From the NCBI GenBank assembly GCA_964555285.1, contig CAZKRM010000010.1, positions 33,749-97,748 of the forward strand: a stretch of DNA of 64,000 nt. The letters run 5' to 3'. Origin of the DNA: JBBIQV01 sp964555285 (GTDB lineage: Bacteria > Nitrospirota > Nitrospiria > Nitrospirales > Nitrospiraceae). A program made the translations under genes and the position numbers. The notes under the pieces are model-generated. The model worked only from the letters and a program-made list of their open reading frames with translations. It had not been told where the DNA came from and made no database searches. Positions within the stretch are counted from its first letter, which is position 1, and each line of letters opens with the position of its first letter. Below, in pieces: positions 1-8,403 of this stretch.

Positions 1-2
1 AA

Positions 3-50
3 CCGGAGCATCCGGGGTTTAAGTGCGTGGTGATGCCGATCAAAATATGA
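3..50 (+). CDS. dnaN: 3' end of DNA polymerase III beta clamp (partial)
   Basis: The first bases read in frame as PEHPGFKCVVMPIKI followed by TGA. This matches the conserved C-terminal strand of the sliding clamp, which typically ends in a CVVMPMRI-like sequence. Only 15 codons lie in the window, so the call rests on this motif and on gyrB following 36 bp later, as in the common dnaA-dnaN-gyrB arrangement near oriC. The rest of the gene lies off the left edge. Confidence 0.75.
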   Translation, partial: PEHPGFKCVVMPIKI

Positions 51-86
51 GGGACGAGGCAAGGGGCACGTGGTTGTAGGAGACTG

Positions 87-2558
87 ATGGCCAGCGACGA
101 TTCCCCGACCAAACCGAAATCGGACAGCTACAGCGCAGACCAGATCAAGGTGCTGGAAGGGCTGGAGGCGGTTCGCAAGCGGCCGGCGATGTACATCGGC
201 AGCACCGGCCCGGACGGCTTGCACCATCTCGTCTACGAGGTCGTCGACAACAGCGTCGATGAACATATGGCCGGATTCGGCGAGGCTATCGACGCGACGA
301 TCCACATCGATGGCAGCGTGACGGTGGTGGACAATGGGCGCGGCATCCCGACCGGCATGCACCCGACCCAGAAGAAGTCCGCCGCGGAAGTCGCACTCAC
401 CGTGTTGCACGCCGGCGGCAAATTCGAACAGGGCGCCTACACGGTGTCCGGCGGTCTGCACGGCGTCGGTATCTCGGTCGTCAATGCGCTGTCCGAGTGG
501 CTCGAACTGGAAATTTGGCAAGACGGCCAGGTCTTCGAGCAACGGTACGAGCGCGGCAAGGCGACGGCGCCGCTCAAAGTGACCGGCAAGACGAAGCGCC
601 GCGGCACCAAGGTCACCTTCAAGCCGGACGGCCAAGTGTTCGAGACGCTCGATTTCAGTTTCGATGTGTTGGCCCAGCGTCTCCGCGAGCTGGCCTTCTT
701 GAACAAGGGTCTGGCGATCACGCTGAAGGATGAACGCAAGGAACCGGTCAAGGAACAGGTCTTCCGGTACAAGGGCGGCATCGTCTCGTTCGTCGAGCAT
801 CTCAATGAGGCCAAGACGCCGCTGCACAAGCCCATTTTCATCGAGGTCACGAAGTCCGACATGATCCTGGAGGTCGCCCTCCAGTACAACGACAGCTATG
901 CCGAGAACCTGTTCTCCTTCGCCAACAACATCAACACGCGGGAAGGCGGCACCCACCTGGTCGGCTTCAAAGCCGCGCTGACCCGCACGATCAACAACTA
1001 CGCCAATGCGCACGATCTTCTGAAGAAGGACACGGAATCCCTGACCGGCGATGATGTCCGCGAAGGATTGACGGCGGTCGTCAGCGTCAAAGTGCGGAAT
1101 CCGCAATTCGAGGGCCAGACCAAAGCCAAGCTGGGCAACAGCGAGGTCAAGGGCATCGTCGAAGCGGCGGTCAATGACGCGCTCGGAACGTACTTCGAGG
1201 AAAACCCGCCGGTCGCCCGCAAGGTCATCGGCAAGGCGATCGATGCGGCGCGTGCCCGCGAGGCTGCCCGTAAGGCCAAAGAACTGATCCGCCGAAAGAG
1301 CGCGTTGGACGGAAGCTCATTGCCGGGCAAGCTGGCTGACTGCTCCGAGAAGGACCCAGCCCACAGCGAGTTGTTCATTGTCGAAGGCGATTCGGCCGGT
1401 GGCTCAGCCAAGCAGGGACGAGACCGGAAGTTTCAGGCCATCCTGCCGCTCAAGGGTAAGATCCTGAATGTGGAGAAGGCCCGCTTCGACAAGATGCTGA
1501 CCAGTGAGGAAATCCGGACGTTGATCATGGCCCTCGGGACCGGCATCGGTCGCAAGCGCGAAGACAGCGACAAGAGCGATAAGGAAGCTTTCGATATCAC
1601 GAAGGCGCGTTATCACAAAATTATCCTGATGACCGACGCCGACGTGGACGGGAGCCATATCCGGACGCTGTTGCTGACCTTCTTGTTCCGCCAGATGCAG
1701 GAGCTGATCGATCGCGGCTACATCTATATCGCCCAACCGCCGCTGTTCAAGGTCAAGAAAGGCAAGACGGAGCGGTACCTCAAAGACGAGGCCGCACTGA
1801 ACGAATACCTGGCGGACTTGGCGGTCGAAGAAGTGGAAGTCTATGTCGAAAGCGCGCAGGGCTTTGTCACAGGACGGCGGCTGCTGCCGATCCTGAAGAA
1901 GCTCATCGCCTTTGAAGGATTGCTGGCTCGCTATGGCAAGAAGCAGCACGAGGCCGGCATCCTGCGCGCCTTTGTGGATGAGCCGGGGCTCGACCGCGAC
2001 TTGCTCAAAAACCAGGCGTCGCTCAAGAAGGTGGTGGCCAGTGTGAAGAAATCCTTGGTGTTGGCCCATCCGAAAGCCACGCCGACGCTCGAGATCGTCG
2101 AGGATGAGGAACACCAGTCGAACAAGGTCCTCTGTCGGATCCAGACCAACGGCATGGCTTACACGCTGGAGGTCACGCATGAATTGCTCGGCTCGGCGGA
2201 TTTCCGCGAGCTGCAGAAGCTGGCTCCCTCTGCGATCGGGCTGAGCCGGCCTCCGTACAAGATCAAAGCGAAAGGAGCGGAGAGCGAGTTGCCCGGGACG
2301 GCTGAGCTGGTGCACACGATTCTGGAGTTGGGGAAACAGGGGCTCGGCCTCCAGCGCTACAAAGGGTTGGGTGAAATGAATCCGACCCAGCTGTGGGAAA
2401 CGACGATGAATCCGGAGACGCGCTCGCTCCTCCATGTCAAGCTGGAAGACATCACCGGCGTGGACGAGATCTTCACCATCCTCATGGGCGACGAAGTCGA
2501 GCCGCGACGGAATTTCATCCAGCAGCACGCGCTGGAAGTGCGCAACCTTGATGTATGA
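87..2558 (+). CDS. gyrB: DNA gyrase subunit B
   Basis: This is the ATPase subunit of type IIA topoisomerase, which with GyrA introduces negative supercoils. The GHKL ATPase motifs are visible in the first 130 residues (VVDNSVDEH, DNGRGIP, GGLHGVG). The TOPRIM domain carries EGDSAGGSAKQGRD near residue 433 and DADVDGSH near 517. A C-terminal QRYKGLGEMNPTQLW near 756 contacts GyrA. At 823 aa it is the long form, with the roughly 170-residue insertion between TOPRIM and tail seen in proteobacterial GyrB. The ATG is preceded by TAGGAGA at good spacing. It follows dnaN by 36 bp and precedes gyrA by 99 bp. Confidence 0.98.
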   Translation: MASDDSPTKPKSDSYSADQIKVLEGLEAVRKRPAMYIGSTGPDGLHHLVYEVVDNSVDEHMAGFGEAIDATIHIDGSVTVVDNGRGIPTGMHPTQKKSAAEVALTVLHAGGKFEQGAYTVSGGLHGVGISVVNALSEWLELEIWQDGQVFEQRYERGKATAPLKVTGKTKRRGTKVTFKPDGQVFETLDFSFDVLAQRLRELAFLNKGLAITLKDERKEPVKEQVFRYKGGIVSFVEHLNEAKTPLHKPIFIEVTKSDMILEVALQYNDSYAENLFSFANNINTREGGTHLVGFKAALTRTINNYANAHDLLKKDTESLTGDDVREGLTAVVSVKVRNPQFEGQTKAKLGNSEVKGIVEAAVNDALGTYFEENPPVARKVIGKAIDAARAREAARKAKELIRRKSALDGSSLPGKLADCSEKDPAHSELFIVEGDSAGGSAKQGRDRKFQAILPLKGKILNVEKARFDKMLTSEEIRTLIMALGTGIGRKREDSDKSDKEAFDITKARYHKIILMTDADVDGSHIRTLLLTFLFRQMQELIDRGYIYIAQPPLFKVKKGKTERYLKDEAALNEYLADLAVEEVEVYVESAQGFVTGRRLLPILKKLIAFEGLLARYGKKQHEAGILRAFVDEPGLDRDLLKNQASLKKVVASVKKSLVLAHPKATPTLEIVEDEEHQSNKVLCRIQTNGMAYTLEVTHELLGSADFRELQKLAPSAIGLSRPPYKIKAKGAESELPGTAELVHTILELGKQGLGLQRYKGLGEMNPTQLWETTMNPETRSLLHVKLEDITGVDEIFTILMGDEVEPRRNFIQQHALEVRNLDV

Positions 2559-2566
2559 GAACCAAC

Positions 2567-2630
2567 GCGGAACGCTGAATGATGAATAAAGGAAACAGAA
2601 CCCGTTGCCATTCATCGTTCAGCGTTCCGC
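2567..2630. repeat. Long inverted repeat between gyrB and gyrA
   Basis: A 21-bp arm (2567-2587, beginning GCGGAACGCTGAAT) is mirrored at 2610-2630 with one mismatch, around a 22-nt loop. There is no T-run after the stem, so it does not look like an intrinsic terminator. It is built from GCTGAATGATGAAT-like words, in the same style as the other short-word palindromes in the window. It could act as an mRNA-stabilising or attenuating hairpin between the two gyrase cistrons. Confidence 0.8.
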
Positions 2631-2657
2631 ACTCATCGTTAACCCGAAGGGGAAAAC

Positions 2658-5123
2658 ATGCCGGTTGACGAACGCCTGACCCAGATCGCGATCGAAGACG
2701 AGATGCGTTCGTCCTATCTCGATTACGCCATGAGCGTGATCGTCGGGCGCGCGTTGCCGGACGTGCGCGACGGACTGAAGCCGGTCCATCGCCGCATTCT
2801 CTATGGCATGAACGAGATGGGTCTGGTTCACAATCGGGCCTATCGCAAGTCGGCCAAGATTGTCGGCGAGATCATGGGGAACTATCACCCCCATGGCGAC
2901 ACCGCGATCTATGACACCCTGGTACGGATGGCGCAGGACTTCAATATGCGCTACATGCTCGTGGACGGCCAGGGGAACTACGGGTCGGTCGACGGCGATC
3001 CGCCCGCAGCGATGCGCTACACCGAAGCGCGCTTGACCAAGCTCGCCGAGGAGATGTTGGCCGACATCGATAAAGAGACGGTCGATTTCGGTCCCAACTA
3101 CGACGAATCCCGCACCGAACCGCTGGTCCTGCCGGCCAAGGTTCCGAACCTTCTGATCAACGGCGCCGGCGGTATCGCAGTCGGCTACGCGACCAACATC
3201 CCGACCCATAACATCGGCGAAGTGGTGGACGGGCTCCTGCTGTTGATCGATAACCCGGAGGCTACGATCCCCGAGTTGATGAAAAAGATCCCGGGCCCCG
3301 ATTTCCCGACCGCCGGCTTCATCTACGGCAAGCAAGGGATCAAGGATGCCTACCACACTGGCCGCGGACTCCTGACCCTCAGGGCGAAAGCGGCGATCGA
3401 GACCGACGAACGGACGGATCGCGAGCGGATCATCGTCACCGAGATTCCCTACCAGGTGAACAAAGCGCGGTTGATCGAAAAGATCGCCGAGCTGATCCAG
3501 GATAAGAAGATCGAGGGCATTGCCGATTTGCGCGATGAGTCCGACCGGGATGGGTTCCGCATCGTGATCGAACTGAAGCGGGACCAGATCCCCCTCGTGG
3601 TCCTCAACAACCTCTATAAGCACACGCAGATGCAGACGACCTTCGGCGTGATCATGCTGGCGCTGGTCCATAATCGCCCCGAGGTGCTGAATCTCAAGCA
3701 GATCCTCGAGGCCTTCGTCGAGCATCGCCGTGAAGTAGTCGTACGCCGCACCGCCTTCGAACTCCGGAAGGCCGAGGAGCGCGCGCACATTCTGGAAGGG
3801 CTCAAGATCGCCCTCGATCATCTGGACGCCGTGATCTCGCTCATCCGGCGATCCCAGTCGCCGGACGAAGCGCGCGCCGGCCTGATGCGGCAGTTCAGCC
3901 TGAGTGAGATTCAGGCCAACGCGATCCTCGACATGCGTCTGCAGCGCCTCACGCAGCTCGAGCGCGCCAAGCTGATGGAAGAGTACAAAGAGACGCTCAA
4001 GCGGATCGAGTATCTGAAGTCGGTGCTCGCGAGCGAGGCGCTGGTGCGAACAATCATCAAGGACGAACTCGCAGAGGTCCGGGAGGCCTACAAGGACGAG
4101 CGGCGGACCCAGATCGTGAAAGAAGAGGCGGAGCTCTCCATCGAGGATCTGATCGCGGAGGAAGAAGTCGTCGTCACCATCTCGCATGCCGGCTACATCA
4201 AGCGCAACGCGGTCACGCTCTACCGGGCGCAGCGGCGCGGCGGCAAGGGCAAGATCGGGATGGGGATTAAGGAAGAGGACTTCGTGGAAACCCTCTTTAC
4301 CGCCTCCACGCACGAGTCGCTGCTGTTCTTCACGGACGCCGGCAAAGTCTATTGGCTCAAAGTCCATGAGATTCCGGAAGCCGGTCGCGCCGCCAAGGGC
4401 AAAGCGCTCGTCAATCTACTGGCGCTATCGAGCGACGAGAAAGTCACCGCGACTTTGCCGGTCAAAGAATTCCGCGATGACCGGTTCGTCGTGATGGCGA
4501 CCAAGCAGGGGGTTATCAAGAAGACGGAGCTCTCGGCCTACGGCAATCCCCGCCAGGGCGGCATCATCGCCTTGTCGCTGGATCAGGGAGACAAACTGAT
4601 CGGCGTGCATATGACCGACGGTCGGCGCGAAATTCTGTTGGGCACGAAACAGGGCATCACGATCCGCTTCAAAGAAGAGGACGTCCGTCCGATAGGACGC
4701 ACGGCGCACGGCGTGCGCGGGATCACGCTGGAGGAAGGCAACGAAGTCATCGGCATGGAAACCATCACCCCCGACTCCACCACGCAAATCCTGACGGTCA
4801 CGGAAGGCGGCTACGGCAAGCGCACGCCGGTGAACGAGTATCGGGTGCAGGGGCGCGGCGGCAAAGGGATCATCAGTGTGAAGACGACGGAGCGGAACGG
4901 CCTCGCCGTCGGCTTTCTGCAAGTGCGGGACGGCGATGAGATCATGCTCATGGCCGCCCAAGGCAAGGTGCTCCGATGCCGCGTGGATGAATTTCGTGAA
5001 ATCGGGCGCAACACCCAGGGGGTGCGGATTCTCGATCTCGAAGGCGAGGGCGACCGGGTCGTGGCCGTCGCTCGTTTGGCGGAAAGCGCCGAGGCGTCCC
5101 CCGAGGATGGCGACGGGAGCTAA
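2658..5123 (+). CDS. gyrA: DNA gyrase subunit A
   Basis: This is the DNA cleavage-religation subunit of gyrase. The catalytic tyrosine is in AAMRYTEARL (about residue 121), within a typical breakage-reunion domain. The GyrA box QRRGGKG near residue 525 begins the C-terminal beta-pinwheel that wraps DNA and separates GyrA from ParC. Six blade-like repeats follow. The tail is short and acidic rather than long. At 821 aa it has family length. AACCCGAAGGGGAAAAC upstream supplies a purine-rich ribosome site. It is probably co-transcribed with gyrB through the intervening hairpin. Confidence 0.98.
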   Translation: MPVDERLTQIAIEDEMRSSYLDYAMSVIVGRALPDVRDGLKPVHRRILYGMNEMGLVHNRAYRKSAKIVGEIMGNYHPHGDTAIYDTLVRMAQDFNMRYMLVDGQGNYGSVDGDPPAAMRYTEARLTKLAEEMLADIDKETVDFGPNYDESRTEPLVLPAKVPNLLINGAGGIAVGYATNIPTHNIGEVVDGLLLLIDNPEATIPELMKKIPGPDFPTAGFIYGKQGIKDAYHTGRGLLTLRAKAAIETDERTDRERIIVTEIPYQVNKARLIEKIAELIQDKKIEGIADLRDESDRDGFRIVIELKRDQIPLVVLNNLYKHTQMQTTFGVIMLALVHNRPEVLNLKQILEAFVEHRREVVVRRTAFELRKAEERAHILEGLKIALDHLDAVISLIRRSQSPDEARAGLMRQFSLSEIQANAILDMRLQRLTQLERAKLMEEYKETLKRIEYLKSVLASEALVRTIIKDELAEVREAYKDERRTQIVKEEAELSIEDLIAEEEVVVTISHAGYIKRNAVTLYRAQRRGGKGKIGMGIKEEDFVETLFTASTHESLLFFTDAGKVYWLKVHEIPEAGRAAKGKALVNLLALSSDEKVTATLPVKEFRDDRFVVMATKQGVIKKTELSAYGNPRQGGIIALSLDQGDKLIGVHMTDGRREILLGTKQGITIRFKEEDVRPIGRTAHGVRGITLEEGNEVIGMETITPDSTTQILTVTEGGYGKRTPVNEYRVQGRGGKGIISVKTTERNGLAVGFLQVRDGDEIMLMAAQGKVLRCRVDEFREIGRNTQGVRILDLEGEGDRVVAVARLAESAEASPEDGDGS

Positions 5124-5180
5124 GGCTGCACGGCGAATCCCCAGTCCCTCGATCCTGCCCAAGACTGAACACCCTGACCC

Positions 5181-5792
5181 ATGGAACCCCAGCCGCACCA
5201 GCCATCATTATCACCCGCTGGTCGGCCCACGCGCCGGCTCGACATGGTCGTCAAACTCGCGTTGGGGGTTCTCGTCAGTTCGTTCGCCCTGATCTGGGGC
5301 GGCATGTTTCTCAGCCGGCCCGATCGGTCGATTCCGCCCTACAGTATTGGCTCCCACGAAGGAACCGCCGTCGCCGTGCATGTACCGGCATGGACGAGCG
5401 ACACAGAGATCGAGACGTTGATCGAGCGATTCAGGAAAGTGGGCCGCGAGACGAGGAACTTCGGCTCGATGAAGATTCAGCCGACCACGCCGGGCGATCC
5501 GGCCGACCGTTACGGCCGCATGACCATCTACATCTTCAACCACGAGGCCTGGGCCGAGCCGGACATCCTTCACAAATATGTCACAGGAGAGGACCAAGCC
5601 GTCCGTGAAGGCTTTGAGAAAGCGCTGCGGGGCTTCTACCGGCTGGATGGCTCGGAGGAAGAAGGGCGTATCGGGCCCATCGTGAGGGGGAAGGACCGGC
5701 TGGGCATCTCGGCCTATTCACGCGAACTCTTCAAAGGGCAGATCCCGTCTAGCGTCGCGGGGGAGTCAGCCGATCCAGCGCCTCAGCCATGA
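5181..5792 (+). CDS. Uncharacterised single-pass membrane protein
   Basis: A 203-aa protein with a short proline-rich cytoplasmic N-terminus and one membrane helix at about residues 25-44 (LALGVLVSSFALIWGGMF). The 150-residue soluble region is probably periplasmic. I recognise no domain, although the pattern IYIFNHEAWAEPDILHKYV looks like a conserved family block. It lies 58 bp after gyrA on the same strand, and its 3' end overlaps the convergent DUF721 gene by 44 bp. The function is unknown. Confidence 0.7.
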   Translation: MEPQPHQPSLSPAGRPTRRLDMVVKLALGVLVSSFALIWGGMFLSRPDRSIPPYSIGSHEGTAVAVHVPAWTSDTEIETLIERFRKVGRETRNFGSMKIQPTTPGDPADRYGRMTIYIFNHEAWAEPDILHKYVTGEDQAVREGFEKALRGFYRLDGSEEEGRIGPIVRGKDRLGISAYSRELFKGQIPSSVAGESADPAPQP

Positions 5793-6240
5793 CGGCCGTG
5801 AGGCGGGCACGCAGCTCAGGGTCCGTGATGGCCGCAGCGTGGGCCTCCGCTTCTTTGAGAGAGGCTTGCAGTTCGAGGTTCGAGGTTCGAGGTTCAACCT
5901 CGAACCTCGAACTCTGAACTTCCTTTTCCTCACACGGGATCTCGCCGATGCGCATCACGATCTCCGACACCAGCGGCTGTCCCGCCACGGCATTCACTTT
6001 CTCGATCAGCACAGGCTTGAGGAACGTGAGCTGCTGAAGCCAGACGGAATTGCGCACGGAGAGGTACAGTTTCTTGAAGCGGATCTGATCGGGTCTGGTA
6101 TGGGCGGCGATCTGCGCTCCGACAATATCCGGCCATTCGCGCCGTAGGCGGCATTCCAGCATTTTCGCTTCCAGGCCGAGGCGATGGGCAATGTCTGCGA
6201 GAATCGAGGCGATGGAATCGAGAGGGCCCTGCCCGCGCAT
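5749..6240 (-). CDS. DciA-like DUF721 protein carrying an in-frame repeat array
   Basis: The N-terminal ~95 residues fit DUF721/DciA. Key segments are LECRLRREWPDIVG and AAHTRPDQIRFKKLYLSVRNSVWLQQL. DciA acts as a loader of the DnaB replicative helicase in most bacteria lacking DnaC, so a place near the gyrase/dnaN cluster is sensible. The middle of the protein (about residues 107-124, reading QSSRFEVEPRTSNLELQ) is encoded by the palindromic GTTCGAG repeat array at 5871-5919. The array therefore interrupts the coding sequence without breaking the frame. The C-terminal alpha-helical tail follows. It is convergent with the upstream membrane-protein gene. Confidence 0.75.
   Translation of the reverse strand: MRGQGPLDSIASILADIAHRLGLEAKMLECRLRREWPDIVGAQIAAHTRPDQIRFKKLYLSVRNSVWLQQLTFLKPVLIEKVNAVAGQPLVSEIVMRIGEIPCEEKEVQSSRFEVEPRTSNLELQASLKEAEAHAAAITDPELRARLTAVMAEALDRLTPPRR
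5871..5919. repeat. GTTCGAG heptamer palindrome inside the DUF721 gene
   Basis: Three direct GTTCGAG units (5871-5891) are followed by the reverse-complement units. A perfect 17-bp inverted repeat spans 5878-5894 and 5896-5912 with a single central base. It lies wholly within the DUF721 coding sequence and stays in frame. A related array is at 11951-12035. Confidence 0.9.
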
Positions 6241-6317
6241 GGCCGCATCTTAGGCGGCAGCAGGTCGGGGGTCAAGGCGCTGCACACTGAGCCCGAGGCC
6301 AACTCCACCGAGGGACC

Positions 6318-6788
6318 ATGACGAAAAAAGCCCCCAGCGAAAAAGTCGCCGCCACGAACCGCAAGGCCTTCCACGACTATTTCATCGAGGAGAGATTCGA
6401 AGCCGGGATTATCCTGAAGGGGACGGAAGTGAAGTCGCTGCGGGAAGGCCGAGTCAATCTACAAGATAGCTACGCGAGCGTGCAGGGCGACGAAGTTTTC
6501 CTCCACCATTGCCACATCAGTCCCTACAGCCACGGCAACATCATGAACCATGATCCCCTCCGCACACGTAAACTGCTGCTCCATCGGAAAGAGATCAACA
6601 AGCTCATCGGCCGGACGCAGCAACAAGGCTTCACGCTGATCCCCCTCCGCATCTACTTCAGCGCGCGGGGGCAGGCGAAGGTCGAGCTGGCTCTCGCGAA
6701 AGGCAAGAAGCAGTACGATCGACGAGAGACGATCAAGGCGCGCGAAGCCGGCCGCGAAGTCGAACGGGCGATCAAAGAGAGAAAGTGA
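6318..6788 (+). CDS. smpB: SsrA-binding protein SmpB
   Basis: SmpB binds tmRNA and brings it to stalled ribosomes for trans-translation. The 156-aa protein has the conserved opening NRKAFHDYFIEERFEAGI, the core GTEVKSLREGRVNLQDSYA and a basic C-terminal tail (KKQYDRRETIKAREAGREV). That tail inserts into the mRNA channel. Length is normal. I did not find ssrA itself in the adjacent 440 bp or elsewhere in the window. Confidence 0.97.
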   Translation: MTKKAPSEKVAATNRKAFHDYFIEERFEAGIILKGTEVKSLREGRVNLQDSYASVQGDEVFLHHCHISPYSHGNIMNHDPLRTRKLLLHRKEINKLIGRTQQQGFTLIPLRIYFSARGQAKVELALAKGKKQYDRRETIKAREAGREVERAIKERK

Positions 6789-7226
6789 GCAGCGTGCCAG
6801 CCTAGGATTGCCCTGTGCTCCCGGAGCGCGCGCCTGCTTGCGGCAAGTGCCGAGCGATAATGCCTATGCGATCCGGCTACTCGACGGTGATGGCGCGGTT
6901 GGCAGAGGATACGCCAAGTGCCGTGCGGGCGAGGCCGAGCCGGTTCGCCACGAGGCGTTGGCTCCGTACGCCGCCGTGTGCATATCCTACCATTCAGCTT
7001 GACAGGTTTCAGGAGATCATTTATTGCGGAGGCAGAGATGATGCGACTGTGGGCCCCCTAATCTGCATGATGCGATCGTGATGTGCGGCGCGGCGGGGAA
7101 ATCGGTCGGACGCTCCTGTCGCTGAACAGGAGAACTCTGCCGGCGGCTCACGGAGACGGAGCAGCCACGGAAGCCGTAGCAGCATATGTATGATGGGGAA
7201 GCGATGAAGGAGTGTGAGCGCAAGAC
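6789..7226. other. 438-bp intergenic stretch with no recognised gene
   Basis: No convincing coding sequence or structured RNA was recognised. The part near 6811-6845 (GTGCTCCCGGAGCGCG onward) resembles the start of the core found in the hairpin elements at 43.2 and 54.6 kb, so it may be a decayed copy. Several short open frames exist but lack family resemblance. Confidence 0.4.
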
Positions 7227-7721
7227 ATGGCCTCGCCGCTGACCTGTCCGCAGTGTGGGAAAGACAGTGTGCTCCGCTCGCGGTGCCAGACGTTCGTCGA
7301 GTATCTCGTGAATCTGGCATTCGTCTCGCCCTTCCGGTGCCAACACTGTAGTGACCGCTTCTTGGCCTTCCGGGTCCGACGAGAGTACCCCAAAGAACTG
7401 ATCGATCGACGGAAGCATCTCCGAATTCCCGTCCGTCTGTTTCTGTCGTTTTCCGGCGGCCGCATCCGCGGGGAGGGCATCGTCATGGATCTCTCAATGG
7501 GCGGGTGCATCATCAGTAGTGACGCGCAAGTCCACCTGGACGACATCTTTTATCTGCAAATCACGCTGGACGACGGCGAATCCCCTCTGGAGGTGGCGGC
7601 GATGGTGCGGTCGATCAGCGCGCGCGGGATCGCGTTCAAATTTCTCCGGGCCGCGCACGAGAATAAACGACTCATCGCCTTCGTGCATGCGAAAGGCTCC
7701 AAGCAGGGGGCGATGAAATAG
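7227..7721 (+). CDS. PilZ-domain protein with N-terminal zinc-ribbon-like segment
   Basis: The N-terminus carries two CxxC pairs (LTCPQCGK at residues 5-12 and FRCQHCSD near 35-42), suggesting a small zinc ribbon. A PilZ domain follows, with the basic RKHLRIPVRL motif and DLSMGGC. These match the RxxxR and DxSxxG signatures that bind cyclic di-GMP. At 164 aa it is a single-domain cytoplasmic receptor, likely adjusting motility, secretion or polysaccharide output. No partner is adjacent, so the target is unknown. Confidence 0.85.
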   Translation: MASPLTCPQCGKDSVLRSRCQTFVEYLVNLAFVSPFRCQHCSDRFLAFRVRREYPKELIDRRKHLRIPVRLFLSFSGGRIRGEGIVMDLSMGGCIISSDAQVHLDDIFYLQITLDDGESPLEVAAMVRSISARGIAFKFLRAAHENKRLIAFVHAKGSKQGAMK

Positions 7722-7802
7722 GGCTCGATCGTCAGGCCGGCACGGTCCATCGACTCCGCACAGGCAGGTGAACAGAGAACATCGATTAGCGACTGCGCCT
7801 TC

Positions 7803-8018
7803 CCTTCCGTCGAGAACCGACACCAGCCATACTCCGGCATCCCGGCCCTCTTGTTGTGGCTGATCCTTCAGGCGAATCGAGGCGGAGGGCGGCGCGGAGG
7901 CTGGGGACCCGATCTCATTTCGGGGCCGGGCGGATTCGGAGGGTCGTTCGGAGGCGACATCGGATTCAGCGGGGGCGGCGGAGACTTCGGCGGAGGCGGA
8001 GCCTCGGGAGATTGGTAG
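7803..8018 (+). pseudogene. 5'-truncated remnant of a TPM/YgcG-type membrane protein
   Basis: The frame ending in TAG at 8016 reads as one membrane helix (about ALLLWLILQAN) followed by a glycine-rich tail ending GGGGDFGGGGASGDW. That tail is a hallmark of TPM-domain (YgcG-type) proteins, which have a secreted TPM domain, a TM helix and a Gly-rich end. The TPM domain itself is missing: the sequence upstream has no start codon of merit and runs back to the PilZ gene. I read this as the surviving 3' end of a deleted gene. Confidence 0.6.
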
Positions 8019-8204
8019 ATGAGGCAGTTCATAGACTCAGAGCGTGAGCGCATCAAAGTAGCCGTGCATCAAGCCGAGCAAGGCGCCACGGACGCGATCT
8101 GCGACGCCATCGCCCGCTGCGGAGTGCTGCTCGCGCAAGTCAGCCCCGCTGGTCCCGGCACGAACCCCGATGAGTTACCGGATGAATTGATTCAGGAACC
8201 GTAG
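8019..8204 (+). pseudogene. Short TPM-like fragment
   Basis: This starts ATG immediately after the previous stop and encodes 61 aa. The start MRQFIDSERERIKVAVHQAE resembles the beginning of the short TPM-domain proteins that often follow ygcG-type genes. After about 30 residues the resemblance ends and the remainder looks random. Probably a decayed second TPM gene, consistent with its broken neighbour. It might instead be an unrelated small protein. Confidence 0.4.
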
Positions 8205-8403
8205 GCCCCTTCCGGCGCCTACCTCTCATGAACTGACTCCCGAACCGTACGCGGAGATCACGGACGGCGTCGGCGCGTCGGCGTCTTGAGGAGTCCAGGC
8301 AATCGGAGTATCGTTGAAAACCGGAGTAGAGGGACCAGCGGACCGGCAGGTCCATCCGTGGCAGACGGCCGGCATCGCCTGAATCGAGAAGAAGGAGGAG
8401 TGT

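Noticed and set aside
2567..2630. The gyrB-gyrA hairpin as an intrinsic terminator
   Set aside because: No U-run follows the stem and gyrA continues in the same direction with its own ribosome site, so readthrough is more likely.
1404..4367. Long minus-strand open frames opposite gyrB and gyrA (403 and 582 codons)
   Set aside because: They are antisense to certain genes, have composition expected from GC-rich codon bias, and match no protein family.
6808..7081. Two short plus-strand open frames after smpB
   Set aside because: No homology, overlapping frames with no preferred codon use, and part of the region resembles the dispersed hairpin core. I also looked for ssrA here and saw no tmRNA signature.
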